Shown here in pieces: positions 23,842 to 34,348 of a stretch of DNA of 64,000 nt. The DNA is from Palsa-89 sp963824345 (GTDB lineage: Bacteria > Acidobacteriota > Terriglobia > Bryobacterales > Bryobacteraceae), in contig CAWGOZ010000006.1 in NCBI GenBank assembly GCA_963824345.1, positions 62,001-126,000 on the forward strand, in the 5' to 3' direction. A program made the translations under genes and the position numbers. The notes below the pieces were generated by a model. The model was not told the origin of the DNA. It saw only the letters and a program-made list of their open reading frames with translations, and made no database searches. Every line of letters begins with the position of its first letter. The first letter of the stretch is position 1.

Positions 23842-26071
23842 TTAGTCCTTCCGGAGTTCGTGATCCAGATCGTTGATCACCTGATCCCGTTTGCCATCGG
23901 CCAGATCCTTTTCAAGGCGGCGTAGGGCCAAACCAACGATGTCTCGATGATGCAACCGCGATCCAACGCTTTCGTGGTCGCTCAGCCGCAGCCACAGCTC
24001 ATGCAGGCGATCCACATCTTCGGGCCACAGGCGCGGCGGATGCGGCCCCAGGTTGACGTACATGGAGGGCCGGTCCTTGCTGATCACCTCCAGCGAAAAC
24101 GCATGGCGCGGTTCCGGCTGGCTTTCCCATGCCAGGCCGATCCGGCGCGCCAGCTCTTCGGAACGTCATTTTCTCCGACACGCCCGTCACCAGGCGCGAG
24201 ACCTTCAGCCGCGAGGCGGTCTGCACCACGGCGTCGAAAGGATTGACGGCCGGCACCACCAGCAGTTCCACCGGCTTGCCCTCTTTCTCGGCCATCTCCA
24301 CCACGTGGCTGAACAATTCTTTTTCGTAATCGCTGAAGATCTGTTCGTCCGAAAGATCGTATTCGCCGGCGCCGGCGGAGATGGTTCGAACCGTCATTAC
24401 CACGATATCGTTGCGGCGCAGGTTCACCTTGGTGAGAACCTTTTTCAAGTGATCCATGTTGTGGTAATCGCGGACCGCCACCAGGACCGATCCGGGACGC
24501 GCATGCAACGTGGCCGAGTTCACCTGTGGCTGATGATCCAGGTTGAATTCCTCGAGCGGCTTATGATCTTCCGTCACCTTGCGTTTTTTGGCGTTGATGT
24601 GTTCCGAGAGAGTGAATACGGCGAACACAACCAGCGTGAAGCCGACGCCGTAGATGGTGGCGTATTCCTTGGAGAACAGATTGGCGACAGCCACGAAACC
24701 CAGGATCAGCGTCGTAACCGCAAGTCCAACGGGAAGCTCGACGCCCCCGACGTTCAGGTTGAAAGGAAATTTGTACTCCTGATCGTGGCGCTGGTAGCGC
24801 AGCACTAATACACCCAGCGATTTCAGGAAGAAGCTCCACACCACGCCAAACGCGTAGGCTTCGCCCAGCAGATAAACATCGCCTCGGCTCAAGACGATGG
24901 TGGCCACTTGCAACAGCACGATCATGTTGACAATGCGATAGGTGGTGCCGAAGCGCTTGTGAGGCTTGCGGAACCAATCCAGAAGAACGCCGTCTTCGGC
25001 CACACGATTGAGCACGCCATTGGCGCCAATAATGGATGTGTTGACGGCGCCCGAGAGGATCAGAACGCCCACGACGACCACGAAAACGTGGAATGCGAGC
25101 CTCAGCAGTTCGGGGCCCGCCAGCCGCATCGCCAGGCCGCCCAACAGGTCGTCCGAAAAGAAGTCCCGAATGTCGGAGGGGCTTATGATCATCCCCGCGA
25201 ACACCGTGATGACACCCGTGCAAATCACCGCGTACCAGCAGACGATGTTGGCGGTGATCTTCAGATTCTTCATCTTCGGGTAGGCGATCTCGCGATACAC
25301 CTGGGCCAAGGTTTCGAAGCCGCTCATGGAAAGCAGCGAGTGCCCGAAGGCGATAATCAAGGCGATAGCCGGGATGGCCGGGAAAATGGTTCCCCTGAAC
25401 CAGCCCAGCGATTCGTTGGTGAATCGCAAATTGCGCGGCAGCGGCGCCGGGGGGAAAGTGATGTGGCCACGCAGCAGAATGGTCAGCGGGCACCAGATCA
25501 GCAGCGCCACCACCATCACGGTGGTGATCTGCATGGTGCGCAGCGCCTTACCGCTGGATTCGTGGATGCCCTTGGTGTTCATCCACCAGAAGTACCCGGT
25601 GACGAGGACCGCGAAGAAGGCGGAAAAGTAATTCACGTTGAATGGGAACGACTGGCCGAGCATCTTCGCGATCTCGTCCAGCAGGTGCCCCAGGTATTGG
25701 CCGGCGGTAACAACGCTGATCGGCCCGGTCAGGATGTAGTCGAAAACCAGCGAGGAGACCGACAGCCGCGCCGTAAAAGGGCCCATGCTGTCCTTCACCA
25801 CGATGTAGACGCCGCCGCGCACGAACATGCTGCAGCTCTCCATGTACACCGAGCGGACGGCAAAGCTAAAGAGCATCACCCCCAGCACGAACCAGGGAGC
25901 CGCTGGACCCACGGCCGTCTCGGCGATGCCGCCGGCATAAAATGCCGACGACGCTAAATCGGCCAGAACAATGGAAGCTCCCCGCCAAAAACTGATGAAG
26001 GAAAGAGCCACTGTGGTGGCAACTACGACCTTGGCGGTGGTCGACGATGGCTTGGTTACTTCCGTTGACAT
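23842..26071 (-). CDS. APC-family amino acid permease with UspA-like C-terminal domain; frameshifted tail
   Basis: The protein has about twelve membrane segments in the first ~480 residues (for example FISFWRGASIVLADLASSAF and ALIIAFGHSLLSMSGFE), then a cytosolic Usp-like domain starting near GSVLVAVRDYHNMDHL. As it stands, the frame runs into unrelated sequence after VTGVSEKM and stops at 23999. Removing one base at 24162-24163 gives SEELARRIGLAWESQPEPRH and continues through RPSMYVNLGPHPP to a stop at 23842. The corrected gene is 742 codons plus stop and lies 6 bases before the redoxin start, as expected for an operon. The substrate is not predictable. It diverges from the CCA enzyme gene. 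Confidence 0.82.
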
Positions 26072-26144
26072 TCCCGGGGTGCGTTCTTATTGTAGATGCG
26101 TTCTTATTCTACTTGAGCCGAAGGTTCTATCTTACGATGATTCT

Positions 26145-27500
26145 ATGAGCCAAGCGTCAGCGAGCCGAACGGAGGCCATCGAGATCGCCTCCCAGCTGCG
26201 GGCACACAGCTTCCAGGCTTGGCTGGTGGGCGGCTGCGTGCGCGATCTGCTGTTGGGGCGCGAACCGAAGGACTTCGATATCGCAACCGACGCACGGCCC
26301 GAGCAATTGCTCCGGTTCTTTCCCAGAGCGCAGCTGGTGGGCGCGCAGTTCGGCGTGGTGCTGGTGGATGGCGTGGAGGTAGCCACGTTCCGCAGCGATC
26401 ACGCCTATCAGGACGGCCGCCATCCCGAGGCCGTAACGTTTGAAACAGATCCGAAGCAGGATGTGCTGCGCCGCGACTTCACTATCAACGGGCTGCTGCT
26501 CGATCCATCCGCCCTGAATTCCCCGTATTCCTCCTCTTCCTTGTCTTCCCAGGTTCTGGATTACGTTGGCGGCCTGGCAGATCTCGAGGCCGGCGTCATT
26601 CGAGCCATTGGCGATCCGGAACGGCGCTTTGAAGAAGATCACCTGCGGATGCTGCGGGCGGTGCGCTTCGCGGCGCGCTTCAACTTCCAAATCGAGCCCG
26701 CGACAATAGCCGCCATCCGGAAGCTGCACGGCGCGATTCTGCGGGTTTCCCCGGAGCGGATTCGCGATGAGCTGGTGCGAATTCTGACCGAGGGCTGCGC
26801 GCGGCGCGGGTTCGAGTTGTTGGACGCTTCCGGACTCCTCCGCGACATCCTGCCGGAGGTGGCCGCGATGCAGGGGGTCGCCCAGCCGCCCGAGTTTCAT
26901 CCCGAGGGCGACGTGTGGACGCACACGCTCATCATGTTGGAAGGGCTGCGCGCTCCGACGCCTGCCCTGGCGTGGGGGGTCTTGCTGCACGATGTAGGCA
27001 AGCCGGGCACGTTTCGCATTGACGAGCGCATCCGCTTCGATGGGCATGTTGAGCTTGGCGAGCAAATCGGCCGCGACATCCTGAACCGGCTGCGGTTTTC
27101 AAATGCGGAGATCGACCAGGTAATCGCGCTGATCGCGAATCACATGCGGTTTTCGCACGTGCATCAGATGCGCGAGAGCACACTGAAACGGATGCTGCGG
27201 CTGGATCGATTTGAGGAGCACCTGGAACTGCACCGGCTGGACTGCTCGTCCAGCCATGGACATCTGGAAAACTACGAATTCGCCAAAACCAAGTTCGAGC
27301 AGTTGGCGCCCCAGGAGCTGCGGCCGGTAAGGCTGGTGACCGGAGACGATCTGATCGCCGCCGGTTATGCGCCCGGTCCCGATTTCTCGCGCATGCTGGA
27401 GGCGGCCGAAGATGCGCAGTTGGAGGCGCGCATTCAGAGCAAGGAAGACGGGCTGGAGCTGGTGCGATCGACATTTGGACCGCCGGCGGGGAAAAGATGA
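26145..27500 (+). CDS. CCA tRNA nucleotidyltransferase / poly(A) polymerase family with HD domain
   Basis: About 451 residues from ATG 26145. Class II nucleotidyltransferase motifs: LVGGCVRDLLLG, then DFDIATDARP (metal-binding DxD), RRDFTINGLL, and RFEEDHLRMLRAVRFAARF. An HD domain follows (LLHDVGKPGTF; LIANHMRF). The enzyme adds or repairs the CCA end of tRNAs, with the HD part acting as phosphohydrolase in related proteins; family members with A-only activity exist. No clear Shine-Dalgarno precedes the ATG, and a GATGAT -10-like box lies 5 bases upstream, so a leaderless transcript is possible. Confidence 0.87.
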   Translation: MSQASASRTEAIEIASQLRAHSFQAWLVGGCVRDLLLGREPKDFDIATDARPEQLLRFFPRAQLVGAQFGVVLVDGVEVATFRSDHAYQDGRHPEAVTFETDPKQDVLRRDFTINGLLLDPSALNSPYSSSSLSSQVLDYVGGLADLEAGVIRAIGDPERRFEEDHLRMLRAVRFAARFNFQIEPATIAAIRKLHGAILRVSPERIRDELVRILTEGCARRGFELLDASGLLRDILPEVAAMQGVAQPPEFHPEGDVWTHTLIMLEGLRAPTPALAWGVLLHDVGKPGTFRIDERIRFDGHVELGEQIGRDILNRLRFSNAEIDQVIALIANHMRFSHVHQMRESTLKRMLRLDRFEEHLELHRLDCSSSHGHLENYEFAKTKFEQLAPQELRPVRLVTGDDLIAAGYAPGPDFSRMLEAAEDAQLEARIQSKEDGLELVRSTFGPPAGKR

Positions 27501-27876
27501 CAGCACCAATTGAACAGTGCTTAAAAGCGAGCTATCATCCCGATTGCGAATCCGCTTCGACGCGCGTTCGGCGGAGCTCGGAATCGAGGTTTTCCCTGAG
27601 CGGCGCGTGCAGGTTGGTCCGACCGGGTTTCGAATCCCGGATGTGACGGTGGTCAAGATCTCTCAGTTTCAAGGCGGGATTTTCGAGAACCCGCCTCACC
27701 TCTGCATCGAGATTCTTTGCAAAAAAGACACTATGGACTACATGCAGGAGAAAATCGACGACCACCTGCGTTTGGGCGCACCATTTATCTGGATCATTCA
27801 TCCACGCCAGCGCCAAGGCTACATCGCCACCAAGGCTGGCATGCTAGGAGACTTTGCCCCCGCCCTTCCAGGCTGA
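27497..27876 (+). pseudogene. Uma2-family (DUF820) nuclease remnant
   Basis: From ATG 27497, overlapping the preceding stop in ATGA, the frame reads TAPIEQCLKASYHPDCE, the usual Uma2 N-terminus. The next expected part, with DGE-type residues, is missing. Homology resumes in another frame (from about 27560) as RSAELGIEVFPERRVQVG, FRIPDVTVV and PHLCIEIL, the PD-(D/E)XK-like core, and it stops about 40 residues early at 27876. An internal deletion, a frameshift and a truncation together indicate a dead copy. A 119-residue protein starting at GTG 27517 could still be made. Confidence 0.6.
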
Positions 27877-27906
27877 AAATAACCAAGTGCTTGCTATGAT
27901 CTGAAC

Positions 27907-28656
27907 GTGCCTGAGCCGCGGGTCATGATCGTCGTGCCTTGCTACAACGAGGAGCTTCGTCTTCCGGTGGACGAATTTCAGCGGTACTTGCGCGAATCGC
28001 AAGTCACTTTCGTATTCGTGGACGACGGAAGCCGCGATAAAACATTCGACCGGCTCGAGAACCTTCGTCAAAGTCGCCCGGATCGAGCTTTTGTGCTTCG
28101 TTCGCCGCTGAATCAAGGGAAGGCCGAAGCCGTCCGCAGGGGGCTCAACTTCGCTCTCGATCAGGATGCCGACTACGTCGGCTACTGGGATGCGGACCTC
28201 GCCACGCCGCTGGACGCAATTGCGCCGTTCATGGCCGTGTTCGCCGCCAGGCCCGATCTGGATATGGTGTTTGGTTCGCGCGTCAAGTTGCTGGGGCGCC
28301 ACGTGCAGCGCCGGACCAGCCGCCACTATCTGGGCCGAGTCTTCGCAACCGTGGTTTCCCTCATGCTGCGGCTCCCTATCTACGACACCCAGTGCGGCGC
28401 GAAGATCTTCCGCGTCCGGCCGGGCACCCGCGACATTATCGCTGAGCCTTTTCGCACACGCTGGGTATTTGACGTGGAACTGCTGGCCCGCTACATCCGC
28501 CAGCAAGGCTCACCCAACGTAGCTGCGCAGCGCATCTATGAATATCCACTGGATACCTGGGAAGATGTCGGCGGCTCGAAGGTCAGACCGTTCGATTTTT
28601 TCGTGGCATTGCGCGACGTAATTCGGATTTATTGGAAATATATTCGAACGATTTGA
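27907..28656 (+). CDS. Family 2 glycosyltransferase, dolichyl-phosphate glucosyltransferase-like
   Basis: About 249 residues, GTG start. GT-A fold: IVVPCYNEELRL, FVFVDDGSRDKT, YVGYWDADLATP (DxD-type metal site WDADL) and QCGAKIFR. This set is typical of enzymes that move a sugar from a nucleotide donor to a polyprenyl phosphate. It opens the glycan gene region but stands alone on the plus strand, converging on the sugar nucleotidyltransferase gene. A -10-like TATGAT ends 6 bases before the GTG and no ribosome binding site is visible. Confidence 0.85.
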   Translation: MPEPRVMIVVPCYNEELRLPVDEFQRYLRESQVTFVFVDDGSRDKTFDRLENLRQSRPDRAFVLRSPLNQGKAEAVRRGLNFALDQDADYVGYWDADLATPLDAIAPFMAVFAARPDLDMVFGSRVKLLGRHVQRRTSRHYLGRVFATVVSLMLRLPIYDTQCGAKIFRVRPGTRDIIAEPFRTRWVFDVELLARYIRQQGSPNVAAQRIYEYPLDTWEDVGGSKVRPFDFFVALRDVIRIYWKYIRTI

Positions 28657-28667
28657 TGGCTATTTAT

Positions 28668-28685
28668 GGCGGGCGCTTCCCCGCC
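28668..28685. terminator. Short GC hairpin between convergent genes
   Basis: GGCGGG and CCCGCC form a 6-bp stem with a 6-base loop, 12 bases after the GT2 stop and 14 bases from the end of the opposing nucleotidyltransferase gene. It lacks a T-run, so any terminator role is weakly supported. Confidence 0.3.
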
Positions 28686-28698
28686 CACCCGCGCCGCA

Positions 28699-29442
28699 TC
28701 AAGCCGAATCCTCGGCGCTGGATCCAGGCCTGGTTTTTGCCACCAGATTGCCGGCCCGCAACAGCGAATCGAATGTCCCGGCGTCGGTCCACCAGCCTTC
28801 CAAATGCGCGTAGGTCATGCTGCCCTCGCGAATGTAGGCGTTGTTCACGTCGGTGATCTCCAGCTCGCCGCGGCCGGACGGCACCAGCTTGCGAACTTTA
28901 TCGAACACCGTTTCGTCGTACATATAAATGCCTGTCACCGCGAAATTTGACTTGGGCTGCCGGGGCTTTTCTTCGATTCCGACGATACGCCCATCCCGGA
29001 CCTCGGCCACGCCAAAACGCTCGGCGTCATGCACCTCTTTGAGCAAAATCTTAGCGCCGCGCTCCTGCCGTTCGAAGTCCTCCGCCATGTGGCGAATGCT
29101 TCGCTCGATAATGTTGTCGCCCAGAATCACGCAGATTCGTCCGCCGTCGGCAAAGTGTTCGGCCAGCCCCAAGGCATCCGCAATGCCGCCTTCGCCTTCC
29201 TGGTAGGTGTAGTCCAGGTGCTTCAAGCCGAATTCCCGGCCGTTGGCGAGCAAGCGAAGAAAGTCGCCCGAATTCCGCCCGCCCGTCACCACCAGAATCT
29301 CGCGAATGCCCGCGTCCACCAATGTTTGGATGGGATAGTAGATCATGGGCTTGTCGTAAATTGGCAGCAGATGCTTGTTCGTAATCTTGGTCAGCGGGAG
29401 CATCCGGCTGCCCGTGCCACCAGCCAGCACCACTCCTTTCAC
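28699..29442 (-). CDS. Sugar-1-phosphate nucleotidyltransferase, RmlA-like short form
   Basis: About 247 residues. VVLAGGTGSRMLPLTKITNK is the nucleotide-binding signature, followed by LPIYDKPMIYYPIQTLVDAG, VILGDNIIE, IEEKPRQPKSNFAVTGIYMY and ITDVNNAYI. It lacks the C-terminal extension of classical RmlA (about 290 residues), as short-form relatives do. It would activate a hexose-1-phosphate (glucose with dTTP in the best known cases). No rmlBCD genes are in the window. It is the last gene of the minus-strand glycan set, 71 bases after the second GT2. Confidence 0.87.
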   Translation of the reverse strand: MKGVVLAGGTGSRMLPLTKITNKHLLPIYDKPMIYYPIQTLVDAGIREILVVTGGRNSGDFLRLLANGREFGLKHLDYTYQEGEGGIADALGLAEHFADGGRICVILGDNIIERSIRHMAEDFERQERGAKILLKEVHDAERFGVAEVRDGRIVGIEEKPRQPKSNFAVTGIYMYDETVFDKVRKLVPSGRGELEITDVNNAYIREGSMTYAHLEGWWTDAGTFDSLLRAGNLVAKTRPGSSAEDSA

Positions 29443-29513
29443 TGGCTTGCCTCGGTTTCGGAGACACCTTTAGTCATTTTCGCCGGCTCAGTATGAAAAG
29501 AGCGCATATGAGT

Positions 29514-30338
29514 TCATGATACGCCAGGGGGTCTTCCAGCTGCCTGCGAGTGCGCTTGGGCGTCCGGCTTCTTTCGGATGTAGTCTCCGCGCGAGAAGTA
29601 TTTCTCCAGCCAGCAGTACAACGCGATGAACAAATAGCGGCTACCCATCTCGCGGATCTTCAGCTTAGACACACCCGAGCGCCGGTTTTTCCAGGTGATC
29701 GGTATGACCGTCCAGGAGTAGCCGCGCACGATTGTTTTCAAAGGAATCTCGATGGTCAGATTAAAGTGCGGGGAAAGAAACGGCCGGCAGCCTTCGATCA
29801 CCCTGCGGCGGTAGGCCTTGAACGCGTTCGTGAAATCGTTGAGCGGAGCGTTAAAAATGACGCGCAGAAACAGGTTCGCTATCCGGTTCAGGAACAACTT
29901 GTGCAGCGGGTAGTCGATCACTCCGGCGCCGCGCACGAAGCGCGAACCGAATACCGCGTCCCAGCCTTGGTTCAGCTCCTGCCAATAGCGGACGACATCC
30001 CTGCAGTCGTCCGATTCGTCCGCCATCATGACGACCATGGCATCGCCGCGGGCTTGCTCCAGGCCAAAACTGACCGCCCGGCCGAAGCCGTGATCGCCGA
30101 TGTTTTGCACCGGCCGCAGAGTCGGTACCCGGATCGTCGTTCGCTCCAGCGCGGTCCAAGTGCCGTCGGTACTGCCGTCGTCCACCACCACGATCTCGTG
30201 CTCGATTCCATGCAAACGGAGCTCGACATAAAGATGCTCGACAGTGGCGTCAACGCGGCCTTCCTCGTCGCGCGCCGGAATCACGACGGAGAGCAGGCGA
30301 ATCGGCTCCTGCGCCTCGGGACTGCGCGACGGTTTCAT
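29514..30338 (-). CDS. Family 2 glycosyltransferase, dolichol-phosphate mannosyltransferase-like
   Basis: About 274 residues. VVIPARDEEGRVDATVEHLY, IVVVDDGSTDGTW and VVMMADESDDC (DxSDD-type donor site) form the GT-A core; FKAYRRRVI and NLTIEIPLKTIVRGY are acceptor-side blocks of polyprenyl-phosphate transferases. A C-terminal hydrophobic stretch (YLFIALYCWLEKYF) may contact the membrane. Its start overlaps the preceding SDR gene in ATGA, and the tail is low-complexity. It probably makes a lipid-linked sugar for the same surface glycan as its neighbours. Confidence 0.85.
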   Translation of the reverse strand: MKPSRSPEAQEPIRLLSVVIPARDEEGRVDATVEHLYVELRLHGIEHEIVVVDDGSTDGTWTALERTTIRVPTLRPVQNIGDHGFGRAVSFGLEQARGDAMVVMMADESDDCRDVVRYWQELNQGWDAVFGSRFVRGAGVIDYPLHKLFLNRIANLFLRVIFNAPLNDFTNAFKAYRRRVIEGCRPFLSPHFNLTIEIPLKTIVRGYSWTVIPITWKNRRSGVSKLKIREMGSRYLFIALYCWLEKYFSRGDYIRKKPDAQAHSQAAGRPPGVS

Positions 30339-31398
30339 GGAGCGCTGATCTCCAACCAGTCGGGATGCCGCTCGGCGTGTTGCGCGATCTCTTCAAATAC
30401 GCGCTCCATGGGCATTTCGACGCGCCAGCCAAAATCGCGCTGGGCGTCGCTCGAGTCCATAATCACCCAGGGAACGTCGTAGCGGCGCGGACGGCTGTCG
30501 GCGCTGGGAGCATGAGGGCCGAACCGCGCATCGCACCAGGCAGTCAAGCGCGCCAGCGAAATCGCATTGCCTGGTCCGCCTCCGGCGCAATAGATACGCT
30601 GGGCATTTTTCCGGGCGGCATGGATTTGGGCGTCCACCAGGGCAGTGAGATCGCGCGGATGAAACAGGTCGCGGGTTTGCTTGCCGGTGCCGTCAAATCC
30701 GATATAACGCAGCGCATGGCGGCGCGCGTGAGCATGGATCCAATAGGAGAATACGCCCTGATCGGGCGTTCCGAACTGTCCGGCGCCGGCCAATACGCCG
30801 CAGCGATCGATCCATACCGGAAAATCGAAGGCCTCGCCATATTCCAACGCCATGGTTTCGGCCGCCAGTTTGGTGGCTCCGTACAAGGAAATGGGCGCGC
30901 GCGTGGAGAAGTTCACGCCGATGCCTTGGGCCGATACGCCTGCCGGCAAACTCGCTCTCTCATCTAATTGAAAAGCGTCCTCATGCACTCTGAGCGGCAG
31001 CGACGCTAACGCATCGATGGAGTAAACGCGGCTGCTGCTGAGCAACACGAAACCCGCGCCGTGTGCCTTCGAGTATTCCAGCACATTCACCGCGCTCGCC
31101 AGATTATGTTCCACCAGTTGCCGGCTGCTGAACCCGGCCTGAATGCCGGCCAGCACGCTGGGATTGGCCGCTGCGTCGATCACCCAGTCCACCGCCGGCA
31201 AAGATTCGAAATCGCTCGCCATCCGGATATCGCCGTGTATGAAAGTGACGCCCAATCGCCGCAGCCTGGCGCGATTCAACTCGGACCCCGGCCGCTTCAG
31301 GTTGTCGACCCCCACGATCGAAATCCCAGCGCGCCGCTCCAAAAGGCCCTCCGCCAGCGAGCTGCCGACGAAGCCGCAGATTCCGGTGATCAAAAGCT

Positions 31399-31402
<4 letters not shown>
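30335..31402 (-). CDS. NAD-dependent epimerase/dehydratase (extended SDR)
   Basis: About 355 residues. ATG 31402 overlaps the upstream stop in ATGA and gives the Rossmann start LLITGICGFVGSSLAEGL. Further blocks are DAAANPSVLAG, LLSSSRVYS (catalytic Ser region), SLYGATKLAAE (YxxxK) and DLFHPRDLTALV. A NAD(P)-dependent sugar-nucleotide epimerase, dehydratase or reductase is expected; the exact sugar cannot be told. It pairs with the second SDR gene directly upstream, suggesting sequential steps on one nucleotide sugar. Confidence 0.82.
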
Positions 31403-32466
<1,064 letters not shown>

Positions 32467-32564
32467 AAATTTCCAGAACTGGCGCGCCGTATCATCCTTT
32501 TGATAGTATACTGGCGCTTGGTTTGAAAAGGCTCGGAAACCGCCGATTCAGGTGCGCGGATCGG

Positions 32565-34082
32565 TTAGAGCGAGGCCGGTTTTTGTTCCACTGTTCCGGC
32601 CCCGGCGCTGGTTGCATAGAACAGCTCGGGCCTGACCGGCAGACGAAGTTCTTTGGTCCCCAGCAGCGAGTTTCTAGCTTCCAGGCCGCGCTGCACCGTC
32701 TCAACGAATGCGCTGATCACCAGTGGGTCCATCTCGCTGTCGAAGCCGCAGTAAAAATTGACATACTGCGCGTCCGGGAGCGGGATTCTCAGTTGCCAGC
32801 GAGGCTTGGTGGCATCCGAGTGGACATCCTCGAAAAGCTTCCCGTTCAAACTCATGCGCACTTCGTGAAAACCGAAGTCGCGGCTACCGGCTCGAACCTG
32901 ATCCCAGCATTCCTCCACGCTGTCGGCCTTCGCCAAAGTGCTTTCGAAGTCCTTCAAGCGGGCTTCCACATCGATGATCCGCCGGAATTTGCCGCCGAAC
33001 AGCATGCGGCCGGCCGAAGCAAACTCGGTGTAATCCAGTTGGCGGATACCGATCCACACCGCGCCACCGAAAAGAATTACGATCAATCCGCTGAATTGGT
33101 TGCGCAGCGCGCCGATCAAAAGGGAGAGGACCGCCACCAGACCGCACAACCCATACATAGTCAACACCGCGCTGCGGGGGCTGAGACCACGATCCAGGAG
33201 CCGGTGATGGATATGTCCGCGATCGGCTTGAAAGATGGGCCGATTGCGCAGGAAGCGCCGCAGGATGGACAAAGCAACGTCCAACAAGGGAATCGAAACC
33301 GCCAGCAGCGGCACAGTCAACGCTACCAACGTGACCGATTTCTCGCTCCAAAGAGCGCCAAAACAGCCCAGCAGGAATCCGAGTGAAAGACTGCCGCAAT
33401 CGCCCAAATACACGGAAGCGCCGCTGAAGTTATAGCGCAGGAATCCGAGCAGGCAACCCGCCAGCGGCATGGTTGCAAGAATGAGAGGCAGGTTGTTCTG
33501 CGTGAGCGCGGCCAGCAACATGGTGATGGTGGCAACCAGGCCCACACCGGCCGCCAGCCCGTCCATGCCGTCGATCAAGTTGAAAGCGTTACTGCAGCCC
33601 ACCAGCCAGATCACGGTAATCGCGAACCCGAGCCACGGCCAGGTGGGCAGCCACGTCAGCATGCGGATGTCCACGTGAATTCCCGCCATATAGGCCAGCA
33701 CGCTGGCGCCAACGATTCCGAGCAGCTTCTGCCACGCCGCCAGCCCGATCAGATCATCCAGGACGCCCGTAAAAAACACAACCGATGCCACTAAGGTGAG
33801 TGACAGGATGTTCGGAAGTTCATGGTGCAGATGTTGTGTGTAGGTAAACGGTAGCGCCAGGGCTATGGCGAACGTGATCACGTACGAAATGACAATTGCA
33901 ATTCCGCCCACGCGCGGAACGGGGTTCACGTGCTTTTTTCGAATGCCATCAGGATGATCGAGGAAATATTTGCCTAGGAAATCGCGCACTAACGGAGTGA
34001 TCAATAGAGCGAGAAGAATGGATAAAACGCCGAGAGTGAGTATCAAGAACAAGTTACCTTCTCCTGCCGAACTCGTTGCCAA
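32565..34082 (-). CDS. Polyprenyl-phosphate N-acetylhexosamine-1-phosphate transferase (WecA/MraY family)
   Basis: About 505 residues. The first ~340 hold about ten membrane segments with the family motifs: DHPDGIRKKHVNPVPRVGG, FTGVLDDLIGL, NAFNLIDGMDGLAAG, YLGDCGSLSLGF and DRGHIHHRLLDRGLS. The enzyme attaches a sugar phosphate to undecaprenyl phosphate, starting a surface glycan. The ~150-residue C-terminal cytosolic extension (from FRRIIDVEARLKDF) is not part of the minimal enzyme and occurs in some WecA-like proteins. It is the first gene of the minus-strand glycan operon. Confidence 0.88.
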   Translation of the reverse strand: MATSSAGEGNLFLILTLGVLSILLALLITPLVRDFLGKYFLDHPDGIRKKHVNPVPRVGGIAIVISYVITFAIALALPFTYTQHLHHELPNILSLTLVASVVFFTGVLDDLIGLAAWQKLLGIVGASVLAYMAGIHVDIRMLTWLPTWPWLGFAITVIWLVGCSNAFNLIDGMDGLAAGVGLVATITMLLAALTQNNLPLILATMPLAGCLLGFLRYNFSGASVYLGDCGSLSLGFLLGCFGALWSEKSVTLVALTVPLLAVSIPLLDVALSILRRFLRNRPIFQADRGHIHHRLLDRGLSPRSAVLTMYGLCGLVAVLSLLIGALRNQFSGLIVILFGGAVWIGIRQLDYTEFASAGRMLFGGKFRRIIDVEARLKDFESTLAKADSVEECWDQVRAGSRDFGFHEVRMSLNGKLFEDVHSDATKPRWQLRIPLPDAQYVNFYCGFDSEMDPLVISAFVETVQRGLEARNSLLGTKELRLPVRPELFYATSAGAGTVEQKPASL

Positions 34083-34200
34083 GGTCCACGACGAGCTTCC
34101 TCTTGCTTGTACCAGCCTTGCGTAACTTGAAGATGGCTCTCATCGATCCTTAGCTCTTCTCTATTTCACACCCGAAAGACCTTAATGCCAAGAACAATTG

Positions 34201-34220
34201 GATCTAGATCGTACTAGTAC
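34201..34220. promoter_or_regulatory. Two adjacent 10-bp palindromes upstream of the WecA-like gene
   Basis: GATCTAGATC (34201-34210) directly abuts GTACTAGTAC (34211-34220), each perfectly self-complementary. They lie in the 266-base gap between the end of the collagen-like gene and the start of the WecA-like gene, about 120 bases upstream of the latter. They could be operator half-sites. The rest of the gap shows no gene. Confidence 0.3.
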
Positions 34221-34348
34221 GCCGAAGGCCGAGGATAGGCCTTTCCCCTTAACCACATGATTCTCATTATCTTAGCATGGATGGGGGCTAGTACGACGGG
34301 CTGCGGTGGGCCATTGGGGCTTGGAGATTGTGAGAAATAAAAGGGGCG

